Positions 1 to 6,885 of a stretch of DNA of 64,000 nucleotides are shown here, one piece after another; the stretch's first letter is position 1; every line of letters starts with the position of its first letter. The translations under genes were made by a program, and so were the position numbers. Below the pieces are notes generated by a model that worked only from the letters and a program-made list of their open reading frames with translations, ran no database searches and was not told the DNA's origin. The stretch is from Marinobacterium aestuarii (GTDB lineage Bacteria; Pseudomonadota; Gammaproteobacteria; Pseudomonadales; Balneatricaceae), in contig NZ_CP015839.1 of NCBI RefSeq assembly GCF_001651805.1, positions 4,154,001 through 4,218,000 of the forward strand. The letters run 5' to 3'.

Positions 1-324
1 CAAGCCATGGGCCATCAGCAGCAGACCCGCCACCACCGTCACCTGGGCGACGCTGAGCGCTTCCTGCTGCGACTGGGTAAAGAACACCAGCATGCCGGCA
101 TAGATATTGGCCGACAGGGTCGCCGCCCACACCAGCCCCATGCTGTCCGGCAGGCCTATCATGCCCATCAGCGGTCCCAGCACCGCGGCCAGCAGCTCGA
201 CGCCGCCGAGTTCTTCCAGCAGTTTGACCACCAGAATCACCGGGATCATGAGTCTGAACAGGGTGATCGAAACGCTGTAGATCTCGCGGCCCAGTTCACG
301 GAAAAAAGTTGAGAAACTCTTCAC
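1..324 (-). CDS. Membrane protein with nucleoside-recognition (GATE) domain, C-terminal part outside window
   Basis: The first 108 residues of a membrane protein are readable on the minus strand; the gene runs off the left edge. It begins at a GTG (322-324) preceded by CTGGAG at good spacing. After a short amphipathic start (KSFSTFFRELGREIYS) come hydrophobic segments with LFRLMIPVILVVKLLEELGG, then a GLPDSMGLVWAATLSANIYAG stretch. That arrangement is typical of the SpmA/SpmB/YjiH-like GATE family of inner-membrane proteins, whose substrates are mostly unknown. No partner gene is visible. Confident that it is coding, moderate on family. Confidence 0.6.
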   Translation of the reverse strand, partial: MKSFSTFFRELGREIYSVSITLFRLMIPVILVVKLLEELGGVELLAAVLGPLMGMIGLPDSMGLVWAATLSANIYAGMLVFFTQSQQEALSVAQVTVVAGLLLMAHGL

Positions 325-396
325 AGAAGACTCCAGAAAAAAATGCGCGGCATGACGGCAAGATTCAGACGCGAAGCCCTTACCCTTGCCTCTACA

Positions 397-448
397 GCTT
401 CGCTGCGGATGTCGGAATTCGCTACGCTCATTACCAACCTACGGTGCC
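397..448. repeat. Dispersed intergenic repeat resembling the AGGTTGG...AGCGxAGCG element
   Basis: Read on the minus strand the segment gives TAGGTTGGTAATGAGCGTAGCG followed by AATTCCGACATCCGCAGCGAAGC. This resembles a short AGGTTGG-AGCGAAGCG repeat that I recall scattered between genes in many proteobacteria. Only one copy is in the window, so the assignment rests on memory. The rest of 325-524 shows no gene or clear signal. Confidence 0.35.
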
Positions 449-524
449 GTTGTAACCTGGAATGAGCCTGCGAATTGCCCCTTGCCCCTTTTAACCTTTC
501 ACCTCGCCTCGTTCACCTCGCCCC

Positions 525-1253
525 TTATGCTAGCCCGCTGCTCTGGCCTCTAAGATCGGCGACTTCCGCCGCGCTCAGTTCGCGGCTCTGCCCGGGCGCG
601 AGCGCTGCATCCAGCACCAGATTACCGATCGCACAGCGGTGCAAGGCCAGCACTGGGTTGCGAAAGCGGCCGAACATGCGCTTGATCTGATGATAACGCC
701 CTTCGGTGAGGGTCACTTCAGCGACCCTGGTATCCAGTATGCGCAGGCCCGCGGGCCGGGTGCGGATGCCTTCGTAATCGAAATACATGCCCTCGGCGAA
801 AGCCTGGATATATTCCTCGCCTATGGGGTTGGCCAGGGTAACTCTGTACCTTTTGCAGACGCCGGAATCAGGCGCGCTCAGGCCCCGTGACCAGCGACCA
901 TCGTTGGTCAGCAGCAGCAGGCCCGAGGAGTTCAGATCCAGCCGACCGGCAATGTGCAGGCTGTGACGGTAGTCGGCCTGCAGCAGATCGATCACCGTGC
1001 GGTGTTCGTCATCCCGGGTGGCGCTCACCACCCCCACGGGCTTGTGCAGCATCACATAGCGCGGTGTATTGGCCTGCAGTACCTGGCCGTCGAGCAGCAC
1101 CTGGCTGAACTCGCCCACCGACAGCTGAATATCCGTGGCCGCTACGCCGTCCACCTGCACCCGCCCCTGGGCCAGCAGCAGCCGCACATCCTTGCGCTTG
1201 ATGCCGGTCTGCACGCTGATAAAGCGATCGAGACGTGAAAACCTGGACTGCAT
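525..1253 (-). CDS. rsuA: 16S rRNA pseudouridine synthase, RsuA family
   Basis: 242 residues with an N-terminal S4 RNA-binding domain (about residues 5-60, RLDRFISVQTG...RKDVRLLLAQGRVQVDG) and a RsuA/RluB/E/F catalytic domain. The catalytic Asp lies in GRLDLNSSGLLLLTNDG, and KRYRVTL and GRYHQIKRMFG are also family landmarks. Its likely role is isomerising U516 of 16S rRNA (E. coli RsuA), based on length and close similarity; RluE/RluF-type specificity cannot be excluded. It starts 5 bp after the stop of the FAD oxidoreductase gene, with TAGG just before the ATG, so the two are probably co-transcribed. Confidence 0.85.
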   Translation of the reverse strand: MQSRFSRLDRFISVQTGIKRKDVRLLLAQGRVQVDGVAATDIQLSVGEFSQVLLDGQVLQANTPRYVMLHKPVGVVSATRDDEHRTVIDLLQADYRHSLHIAGRLDLNSSGLLLLTNDGRWSRGLSAPDSGVCKRYRVTLANPIGEEYIQAFAEGMYFDYEGIRTRPAGLRILDTRVAEVTLTEGRYHQIKRMFGRFRNPVLALHRCAIGNLVLDAALAPGQSRELSAAEVADLRGQSSGLA

Positions 1254-1258
1254 CCTAC

Positions 1259-2863
1259 TTACTGGCTGTTATTAATGCTGAGCGCCATGGCTTCGGCGAT
1301 GCGAATGCCATCGATCGCCGCCGACATAATGCCGCCGGCGTAACCTGCACCCTCGCCCGCCGGGAAAAGCCCGCGGGTGTTGAGGCTCTGCAGGTCATCG
1401 CCGCGCTTGATGTTCACCGGTGACGAGGTGCGGGTTTCGATGCCGGTGAGGATGGCATCTTCCAGCGCAAAGCCACGGATCTTGCGGTTAAAGGCCGGGA
1501 TCGCCTCGCGCAGGGCCTCGATACAGAATTCCGGCAGCGCCTGGGACAGGTCCGTCAGCTTGATGCCGGGCTTGAACGAGGGTTCCACGCTACCGAGCTG
1601 TTCAGATGACACGCCCTTGAGGAAGTCCCCGACCTTCTGCGCCGGTGCATCGTAGTTGGCACCGCCAAGCTCATAGGCCAGGCTTTCAAGCTGGCGCTGG
1701 AATTCGACGCCCGCCAGGGGATGCCCCGGGTAGTCCGAGGGATCGATGCCTACCACCACGGCGCTGTTGGCATTGCGCTCGTTGCGCGAATACTGGCTCA
1801 TGCCGTTGGTGACCACGCGGTTTTCTTCGGAGGTCGCCGCCACCACGGTGCCGCCCGGGCACATGCAGAAGCTGTAGACGGAACGGCCATTCTTGCAGTG
1901 ATGCACCAGCTTGTAGTCGGCGGCGCCGAGAATCTCGTTGCCGGCGTTGTCGCCAAAACGGGCTTCGTCGATCAGGGACTGCTGATGCTCGATACGAAAG
2001 CCCACCGAAAACGGCTTGGCTTCCATGTACACATTCTTGTCGTACAGCATCTGGAAGGTATCCCGGGCACTGTGCCCGACCGCCAGGCCGATGTGCTTTG
2101 ACCGGATCTGCTCGCCATCGGCCAGGGTCAGGCCCGTTACCTGGCCATCCTCGATCTGCAGATCATCAACCCGGGCACTGAAACGGATTTCGCCGCCGAG
2201 TTCGATAATGCGGGCGCGCATTTTCTCCACCATGGTCACCAGCCGGAAGGTGCCTATATGGGGCTTGCTGACATACATGATCTCGTCCGGCGCACCGGCG
2301 GACACAAACTCGCTCAGTACCTTGCGGCCGTAGTGTTTCGGATCCTTGATCTGGCTATAGAGCTTGCCGTCGGAAAAAGTGCCGGCGCCGCCCTCGCCAA
2401 ACTGCACGTTGGATTCGGTGTTCAGCACCTTCTTGCGCCAGAAGCCAAAGGTATCCTTGGTGCGCTCACGCACTTCCTTGCCACGCTCAAGAATAATGGG
2501 CCTGTAACCCATCTGCGCCAGCACCAGCCCTGCCAGCAGACCGCAGGGGCCAAAGCCGATCACCACCGGGCGCTCGGCCAGCACCGCCGGTGCCTGGGCA
2601 ACATACTGGTATGTCATGTCTGGCGTAGCCTTGATCAGCTGATGGCCGGCAAACTTTTCCAGCAGGGCCGCATCCTGGCAGGTCTGCACATCCAGGGTGT
2701 AGATCAGCACAATGCTGGATTTCTTGCGGGCATCGTAGCCACGGCGGTGCACCTCAAAGCTCTGCAGCTGATCTGCGCTGATTTCCAGCGTCGTCAGAAT
2801 GGCACTTGTGAGGGCTGCGTCGTCGTGATCCAGCGGCAGCTTGATATTGGTCAGGCGAATCAT
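1259..2863 (-). CDS. FAD-dependent dehydrogenase of the COG2509 type
   Basis: About 534 residues. An N-terminal ACT/ferredoxin-like region (1-100) precedes a Rossmann motif GFGPCGLLAGLVLAQMG and an ERG acidic end near residue 130. Family landmarks follow: NVQFGEGGAGTFSDGKL, VGHSARDTF, CMCPGGTVV, and a C-terminal GEGAGYAGGI FAD-binding turn. These match the large uncharacterised dehydrogenases found next to rRNA or housekeeping genes in gammaproteobacteria; the substrate is unknown. Two in-frame ATGs exist (2869 and 2863). The inner one is preferred because GGGAA lies 7 bp upstream of it but abuts the outer one. Confidence 0.8.
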   Translation of the reverse strand: MIRLTNIKLPLDHDDAALTSAILTTLEISADQLQSFEVHRRGYDARKKSSIVLIYTLDVQTCQDAALLEKFAGHQLIKATPDMTYQYVAQAPAVLAERPVVIGFGPCGLLAGLVLAQMGYRPIILERGKEVRERTKDTFGFWRKKVLNTESNVQFGEGGAGTFSDGKLYSQIKDPKHYGRKVLSEFVSAGAPDEIMYVSKPHIGTFRLVTMVEKMRARIIELGGEIRFSARVDDLQIEDGQVTGLTLADGEQIRSKHIGLAVGHSARDTFQMLYDKNVYMEAKPFSVGFRIEHQQSLIDEARFGDNAGNEILGAADYKLVHHCKNGRSVYSFCMCPGGTVVAATSEENRVVTNGMSQYSRNERNANSAVVVGIDPSDYPGHPLAGVEFQRQLESLAYELGGANYDAPAQKVGDFLKGVSSEQLGSVEPSFKPGIKLTDLSQALPEFCIEALREAIPAFNRKIRGFALEDAILTGIETRTSSPVNIKRGDDLQSLNTRGLFPAGEGAGYAGGIMSAAIDGIRIAEAMALSINNSQ

Positions 2864-3205
2864 GTGCATTTCCCGAACGGCAGAAAAACCGCGCTATCGA
2901 ACCCACCGGCGACCCGCTCCAGCTGCAAGGCAAGGCGCTGTGGTCATATCGGTGTAGCGGCGGCTTCGGAGTTACCTGGTTATAGTAAAGGCGGCATTTT
3001 ACTGCATTGCAGGCCTTGATGTCGCCCGTTGCACGACCCGGCGCGCACCCATGCAGAGGCATGGGTGCGGTGGCTAAGTACCGACCTAGCGGAGGATGAT
3101 TTTATATCCGCCGTCTTGTGATACTTGCGTGCTAGAGTGTACTTAGCCCAAATAGCGGCCCCGCATACTTTTCAGAGGCTAGGCTCTGCAGTGCACCCAA
3201 TGGCA
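2864..3205. other. Intergenic region, no gene recognised
   Basis: The region separates the divergent FAD oxidoreductase and the small gene at 3301. An ORF crossing 2754-3062 on the minus strand lacks recognisable content and overlaps the coding start, so it was not accepted. GGTTATAGTAAA near 2979-2990 could contribute to a minus-strand promoter, but no convincing -35 element was found. Confidence 0.3.
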
Positions 3206-3271
3206 GGGTGTCGAAAGGTGTCACCTTTCAGCACCCCGACAGCAGCCAGGACATGCGTAACGCATTGTCCT
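3206..3271 (+). promoter_or_regulatory. Two consecutive hairpins in the leader of the small gene at 3301
   Basis: First hairpin: GGGTG and GAAAGGT pair with ACCTTTC and CACCC around a GTC loop (3206-3236). Second: AGGACATGCG pairs with CGCATTGTCCT around TAA (3248-3271), with one bulged base. Both lie within 100 bp upstream of the ATG at 3301. Neither is followed by a T-run, so they are more likely leader or processing structures than terminators. The role is unknown. Confidence 0.5.
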
Positions 3272-3300
3272 GATAACAATCGATCGCCGGAGCACACAAC

Positions 3301-3417
3301 ATGACCAAAGAAAGAAGCACGTCCAAGGAATCGAAAAAGAAACCCGCCATGTCCCCCAAGGAGAAAAAGGCCGCCAAGCAGTCGAAAAAAGACTCCAAGA
3401 ATGTTTTTGGCTCCTGA
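3301..3417 (+). CDS. Very basic 38-residue protein, function unknown
   Basis: The reading frame encodes 38 residues, about a third of them Lys, with the core SPKEKKAAKQSKKDSK and no hydrophobic segment. GGAG at 3289-3292 sits 8 bp before the ATG, and a clean hairpin follows the stop by about 50 bp, so it looks like a genuine monocistronic gene. It resembles short Lys/Ala-rich proteins annotated as hypothetical in several gammaproteobacteria. The composition suggests nucleic-acid binding, which is inference only. Its leader carries two hairpins. Confidence 0.55.
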   Translation: MTKERSTSKESKKKPAMSPKEKKAAKQSKKDSKNVFGS

Positions 3418-3469
3418 TCCGGCAGCTTCAATTACATTGAACGCCTGACCTTCTGCACTAACCTGGCTG

Positions 3470-3501
3470 AATAAAGAGGCCGCGTTTCTAACCTCTTTAT
3501 T
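3470..3501. terminator. Perfect 10-bp inverted repeat between convergent genes
   Basis: AATAAAGAGG and CCTCTTTATT form a perfect 10-bp stem with a 12-nt loop, between the small basic gene (+) and the TrmH-type gene (-). A/T-rich flanks on both arms are compatible with bidirectional termination. A near-copy of the right arm (AAACCTCTCTATTTAC) follows at about 3518-3533. Confidence 0.55.
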
Positions 3502-3529
3502 TACACTGACCCACCTTAAACCTCTCTAT

Positions 3530-4048
3530 TTACAAGGGCTCGCCCCTTACCTTCACCCTGTTGTTTTTGTCACGACTGCTGCGTATCAGCTCATCACCCT
3601 GGGTGGCATTGGCGGATTTTGCCAGCCGATCGTAGAGCACGACGTTGACCGTGGCCGCAAGATTCAGGCAACCCACCGTAGGGATATAGACCACCGCCTG
3701 GGCACGATCTACCAGCCCCTGGCTCAGGGTGCCGTCTTCAGGCCCAAAGATGTAAAAGGCATTTTCGGGGTGCTGAAACGCATTCAGCGGCTGGGCTCCC
3801 TCCACCAGTTCCACACACACGATGGCCGCCCCCTCTGGCACCGCCTCCAGCAATGAGTCCACCCCGGTAAGTGGGATGCTCCGACTCACCTGTTTGGTAT
3901 CGGTACTGAATTTTCGGGCCCTGGCATAGCGCTCGCCGGTATAGAACACCGCATCAACCCCGAAACAGCCCGCCGCACGCATAACGGCTCCCACGTTGGT
4001 GGGGCTCTTGGGATTGTTCAGGCCAATACAGAGTTTCGGGTATGTCAT
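3530..4048 (-). CDS. SpoU/TrmH-family RNA 2'-O-methyltransferase
   Basis: 172 residues forming a stand-alone SPOUT domain. The N-terminal motif IGLNNPKSPTNVGAVMRAA carries the conserved Asn and Arg. The AdoMet-knot motifs are YIFGPEDGTLS near residue 100 and VGCLNLAATVNVVLYDRL near 125. The family transfers a methyl group to the 2'-hydroxyl of ribose in tRNA or rRNA; the size resembles TrmL, but the target is not settled. The frame is open upstream to 4213. The ATG at 4048 is chosen because homology begins there and the extension is low-complexity. Confidence 0.8.
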   Translation of the reverse strand: MTYPKLCIGLNNPKSPTNVGAVMRAAGCFGVDAVFYTGERYARARKFSTDTKQVSRSIPLTGVDSLLEAVPEGAAIVCVELVEGAQPLNAFQHPENAFYIFGPEDGTLSQGLVDRAQAVVYIPTVGCLNLAATVNVVLYDRLAKSANATQGDELIRSSRDKNNRVKVRGEPL

Positions 4049-4269
4049 CGTCAGTTCGCAGCAGCGGTTGATCCACGCACCCGACCCCGGGCGCAACAGG
4101 CCCGCCAGTTTACCAGAGCCGGCAGTGGCCGTCAGAATCGCCGCAGCGCAGGGCCTCAGCCCCCGAAACAGACCGCCTGTGGTGACGACAAAAAGTATAA
4201 ATGTACCCAACAAGAGGCGAATGTAATTACAAAAACATAATTTTTAATTTGGAAATATTGTGACAAAAA

Positions 4270-4277
4270 TGTATACA
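4270..4277. promoter_or_regulatory. TGTATACA palindrome, possible GntR-type operator
   Basis: A perfect 8-bp palindrome in an AT-rich stretch (4227-4290) about 290 bp upstream of the NCS2 permease. GntR-family regulators often bind cores of this shape, so it could be the operator of the permease transcript. No regulator gene is adjacent and no clear -35/-10 pair was found, so this is inference. Confidence 0.3.
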
Positions 4278-4344
4278 ATACGGCTCGAGGCATTTCGACA
4301 CCCCAGACTCAGGCAACCAGGCCCTGAACCCGGGGCACGACAAA

Positions 4345-4400
4345 GCGTCCCGAAGATGCGGGGACGCAAACAATAAAAATGGCACGGCCAAGGCCGTGCC
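4345..4400 (+). promoter_or_regulatory. Two hairpins in the leader of the NCS2 permease
   Basis: GCGTCCC pairs with GGGACGC around a 9-nt loop (4345-4367). An A-rich spacer (AAACAATAAAAAT) follows, then GGCACGGC-CAAG-GCCGTGCC, a perfect 8-bp stem with a tetraloop (4381-4400). The second stem ends 8 nt before a strong Shine-Dalgarno. It is not followed by a T-run, so it looks like a translational control or leader structure rather than a plain terminator. No known riboswitch consensus was recognised by eye. Confidence 0.45.
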
Positions 4401-4418
4401 TGACTCCAGAGGAACAGT

Positions 4419-4523
4419 ATGAAAGCGCTCAGCACAGACGTCAGCAGACGCCCAGACCCCGTGGATACTCGCGATTTGCAGCGGCCCCGCCGCGCAGGAA
4501 ATCAATCCGCGCCGACGTACTAG
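4419..4523 (+). CDS. Possible 34-codon leader ORF upstream of the permease
   Basis: The frame starts at ATG with AGAGGA 5 bp upstream, the best ribosome-binding site in this stretch. It encodes 34 residues rich in Arg, Pro and Asp (MKALSTDVSRRPDPVDTRDL at the start) and stops 36 bp before the permease ATG, whose own site is weaker. It resembles no protein I know. It may be a translated leader peptide controlling the permease, or a chance frame. Confidence 0.35.
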   Translation: MKALSTDVSRRPDPVDTRDLQRPRRAGNQSAPTY

Positions 4524-4559
4524 ACGCTCGATCACAATGACCTTCCTGGGGCTCTTGCC

Positions 4560-5933
4560 ATGACTACGCGCAACCGCAGTACCTCCCTGTTCGATTTCTA
4601 CGGCCGGCCGCCGATTCTCAAGGCCCTGCCGCTCTCCCTGCAGCATATTCTGGCCATGATGATGGGGACCGTTACGGTGCCCATCATCGTCGTGGGTGCG
4701 GTAAACGCATCCCTGGACGAAAAAATGGCGCTGATTCAGATCGCCCTGATTGCCTCCGGCATCTCCACCCTGTTACAGCTGTATTGCATTGGCAGGATGG
4801 GCGCGCGCCTGCCCGCCATCTTTGGTGTGGGCTTTGCCTATGTGCCGACGCTTACCGCCATTGGCGCCCAGTACGGTATCAGCGGAATTCTTGGCGCCCA
4901 GGTCGCAGGCGGTCTTGCCATGATGCTGGTGGCGGTCTTTATTCGCCACATTCGCGGCCTGTTCACACCGGTGGTGGCCGGCACTGTGGTGCTGGTCATC
5001 GGCCTGTCACTCTATGACATCGCCATCAACTATATGGCCGGCGGCGTGGCCAGTAGCAGCCGCGGCTCACTGCTGAACTGGGGCATCGCCATCATTACAC
5101 TACTGGTGGTGCTGGGTGTTTCCCACTTCGCCCGGGGCTTCCTGCAACTGGCCTCCATTATCTGCGGCATCGCCGTGGGTTATGTGCTGTCTGTCTTCTG
5201 CGGCCTGGTGGATTTCAGCCCCATCGCCGCCGCTCCCTGGTTTACGGCACCCAGCCCCATGCAGTTCGAGCTGGAATTCCATACCGCGGCCATTATCTCC
5301 ATGGTGATCATCTGCGTGATCAATTCGGTACAGACCATCGGCGATCTGTCTGCCACCACCGTGGGCGCCATGAATCGGGAGCTGTCTGACCGCGAGCTGT
5401 CCGGCGGCCTGCTCGGCAATGGTGTCTGCACCCTGCTGGGTTCGTTCTTCGGTGCCCTGCCCACGGCGTCCTACAGTCAGAATGTCGGCATCGTCGCCAT
5501 GACCAAGGTCATCAGCCGTTTCGTGCTGGCGCTGGCGGCGGGCTTTATGCTGGTGGCGGGCTTTATTCCCAAGTTCGGCGCCCTGATCACCACCATCCCG
5601 TTCCCGGTGCTGGGTGGCGCCACCATCATTGTCTTCGGCATGATCACCATGACCGGCATCAAACTGATCACCAAGGAAGAAATGTCGTCGCGCAATGTGA
5701 CCATCGTCAGCCTGGCGCTGGCCCTGAGCATGGGTATTTACGCGGTACCGGACGCCATTGCACAATTTCCAGAGATGCTGAAGCTGGTCGTGGGCGGATC
5801 ACCCATAGTGGTCGCGGCCTTTGTCGCCATAGTGCTCAACCTGATACTGCCGAAGAAGACCCTGGCGGACGAAGAACAGGAGCGGCTGCAGATCGAAATG
5901 AAAATGAATGGCGAGAGTCAGGCCAGTCGCTAA
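4560..5933 (+). CDS. NCS2-family nucleobase (xanthine/uracil) permease
   Basis: 457 residues with about 14 hydrophobic segments. The NCS2 N-terminal motif is LPLSLQHILAMMMG. Mid-protein come the conserved acidic helix ELSDRELSGGLLGNG and the signature ALPTASYSQNVGIVAMT, where the Gln-Asn pair precedes the family's N-x-G. These proteins import uracil, xanthine or urate with protons or sodium across the inner membrane. The motif mix does not let me choose between UraA-like and XanP/PbuX-like. A structured leader with a small ORF lies upstream and a strong terminator just downstream, so it is probably monocistronic. Confidence 0.85.
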   Translation: MTTRNRSTSLFDFYGRPPILKALPLSLQHILAMMMGTVTVPIIVVGAVNASLDEKMALIQIALIASGISTLLQLYCIGRMGARLPAIFGVGFAYVPTLTAIGAQYGISGILGAQVAGGLAMMLVAVFIRHIRGLFTPVVAGTVVLVIGLSLYDIAINYMAGGVASSSRGSLLNWGIAIITLLVVLGVSHFARGFLQLASIICGIAVGYVLSVFCGLVDFSPIAAAPWFTAPSPMQFELEFHTAAIISMVIICVINSVQTIGDLSATTVGAMNRELSDRELSGGLLGNGVCTLLGSFFGALPTASYSQNVGIVAMTKVISRFVLALAAGFMLVAGFIPKFGALITTIPFPVLGGATIIVFGMITMTGIKLITKEEMSSRNVTIVSLALALSMGIYAVPDAIAQFPEMLKLVVGGSPIVVAAFVAIVLNLILPKKTLADEEQERLQIEMKMNGESQASR

Positions 5934-5950
5934 CGAATCCGCACTCAGGC

Positions 5951-5974
5951 AAAGCCCGCTTCGGCGGGCTTTTT
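5951..5974 (+). terminator. Rho-independent terminator of the permease gene
   Basis: AAAGCCCGC-TTCG-GCGGGCTTT, a 9-bp stem with a UUCG loop continuing into TTTTT, 17 bp after the permease stop. Confidence 0.9.
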
Positions 5975-6009
5975 ACTGCCCGGTACGGGGCAAGATACTG
6001 CAGGGAAAG

Positions 6010-6105
6010 GTGATTCGTGATTCGTGATTCGTGATTCGTGATTCGTGATTCGTGATTCGTGATTCGTGATTCGTGATTCGTGATTCGTGATTCGTGATTC
6101 GTGAT
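6010..6105. repeat. Heptanucleotide tandem array GTGATTC, about 13.7 copies
   Basis: 96 bp of uninterrupted GTGATTC units with no visible substitution, between the permease terminator and the cold-shock gene. The minus-strand reading frame through it (NHESRIT repeats) is a product of the repeat and not a gene. Perfect identity suggests recent slippage expansion. Confidence 0.95.
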
Positions 6106-6212
6106 CAGCGTGCAGGTTACGCCTGCCAATGACCAGTCACTATTTACCAATCACCTCATACCAGCCGTAAGCTTAAAGCTGTCAGCTTACAGCTCATGGC
6201 TTACAAATGACA

Positions 6213-6254
6213 AATTACCAATTACCAATTACCAATTACCAATTACCAATTACC
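6213..6254. repeat. Second heptanucleotide tandem array, AATTACC x 6
   Basis: Six exact copies of AATTACC, 108 bp after the end of the GTGATTC array and different in sequence. The intervening DNA (6106-6212) holds further short near-repeats around AGCTTA (taagctta, cagcttac, ggcttaca). Confidence 0.95.
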
Positions 6255-6274
6255 GGAAATTTTCGAGCGCCCAC

Positions 6275-6309
6275 AAAAAAAGGCGAATCCCGAAGGTTTC
6301 GCCTTTTTT
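6275..6309. terminator. Bidirectional terminator downstream of the cold-shock gene
   Basis: AAAAAAGGCGAA and TTCGCCTTTTTT form a perfect stem with A and T runs on opposite sides, about 65 bp after the csp stop (minus strand). Confidence 0.85.
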
Positions 6310-6372
6310 ATCGCTCAACTCAGAGAGTCGAGGGTGACATCATATCGCTACGATGTCAGTCGTGATTCTGAT

Positions 6373-6579
6373 TTACAGAATTACGATGTTCTCAGCCTGA
6401 GGACCCTTCTGGCCCTGAGTAACTGTGAACTCAACTTTCTGGCCTTCGACCAGAGTCTTGAAGCCAGAACCAGTGATCGCACGGAAGTGAGCGAAAACGT
6501 CAGGACCAGATTCCTGTTCGATGAAACCAAAACCTTTAGCTTCGTTGAACCATTTTACGGTGCCGGTAGTAGTAGACAT
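6373..6579 (-). CDS. Cold-shock domain protein (CspA family)
   Basis: 68 residues, one cold-shock domain. It opens with [15 protein letters not shown], which contains RNP1 (KGFGFI). RNP2 appears as DVFAHFRAI, with Ala where Val is usual. The protein binds single-stranded RNA or DNA and acts as an RNA chaperone in the cytoplasm. It has a strong sigma70 promoter about 155 nt upstream, a hairpin-bearing leader, AGGAA before the ATG and a strong terminator, so it is a single-gene unit. Which csp paralogue it is cannot be said. Confidence 0.93.
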   Translation of the reverse strand: MSTTTGTVKWFNEAKGFGFIEQESGPDVFAHFRAITGSGFKTLVEGQKVEFTVTQGQKGPQAENIVIL

Positions 6580-6614
6580 AATAATATTTCCTGATAATTC
6601 AAGAGTAATTTAAT

Positions 6615-6634
6615 GACCTTTATAAGAAAAGGTC
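6615..6634 (-). promoter_or_regulatory. Hairpin in the csp leader near the ribosome-binding site
   Basis: GACCTTT and AAAGGTC form a 7-bp stem with a 6-nt loop, about 35 nt upstream of the csp start. Its place in a long leader fits the temperature-responsive leaders of cspA-type genes, but no cold-box consensus was checked. Confidence 0.45.
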
Positions 6635-6739
6635 GTTGGACTAAAAGTGGCGCTTACTTATGAAAAACAGGACGAAGTTCTAAAACAGGACATCGAAAAT
6701 GTGTGCATAAATATAGGTCGTACTTTCAGGTAAGGCTGA

Positions 6740-6767
6740 ATTATACATGACCACAGGGTGGCGTCAA
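6740..6767 (-). promoter_or_regulatory. Sigma70 promoter of the cold-shock gene
   Basis: Minus-strand TTGACG (6767-6762), a 16-bp spacer and a consensus TATAAT (6745-6740). Transcription would start near 6733, giving a leader of about 155 nt, close to the unusually long cspA leader. Confidence 0.8.
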
Positions 6768-6838
6768 CTGCTTATTTCAGAAGCCTCATATTAATGACCC
6801 ACCCCACTTCATTGTTGCAGAGGTTCCTGCCCGCCAGA

Positions 6839-6867
6839 CCAGAGCTCCGGCGCGGCCGGGGCTCTGG
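6839..6867. other. Hairpin downstream of msrBA
   Basis: CCAGAGCTCCGG and CCGGGGCTCTGG form a 12-bp stem (one G-T type mismatch) around CGCGG, 19 bp past the msr stop. No T-run is present in either direction, so termination is only possible. Confidence 0.4.
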
Positions 6868-6885
6868 ATCAAAAGCGCCAGGATC

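Noticed and set aside
2754-3062. 102-codon minus-strand frame upstream of the FAD oxidoreductase
   Set aside because: Overlaps the start of the supported gene in another frame; no motif or ribosome site.
5836-6150. Minus-strand protein with NHESRIT repeats
   Set aside because: Translation of the GTGATTC heptamer array, with no ribosome site.
6010-6254. CRISPR-like array
   Set aside because: The repeats are contiguous heptamers without spacers; no cas genes nearby.
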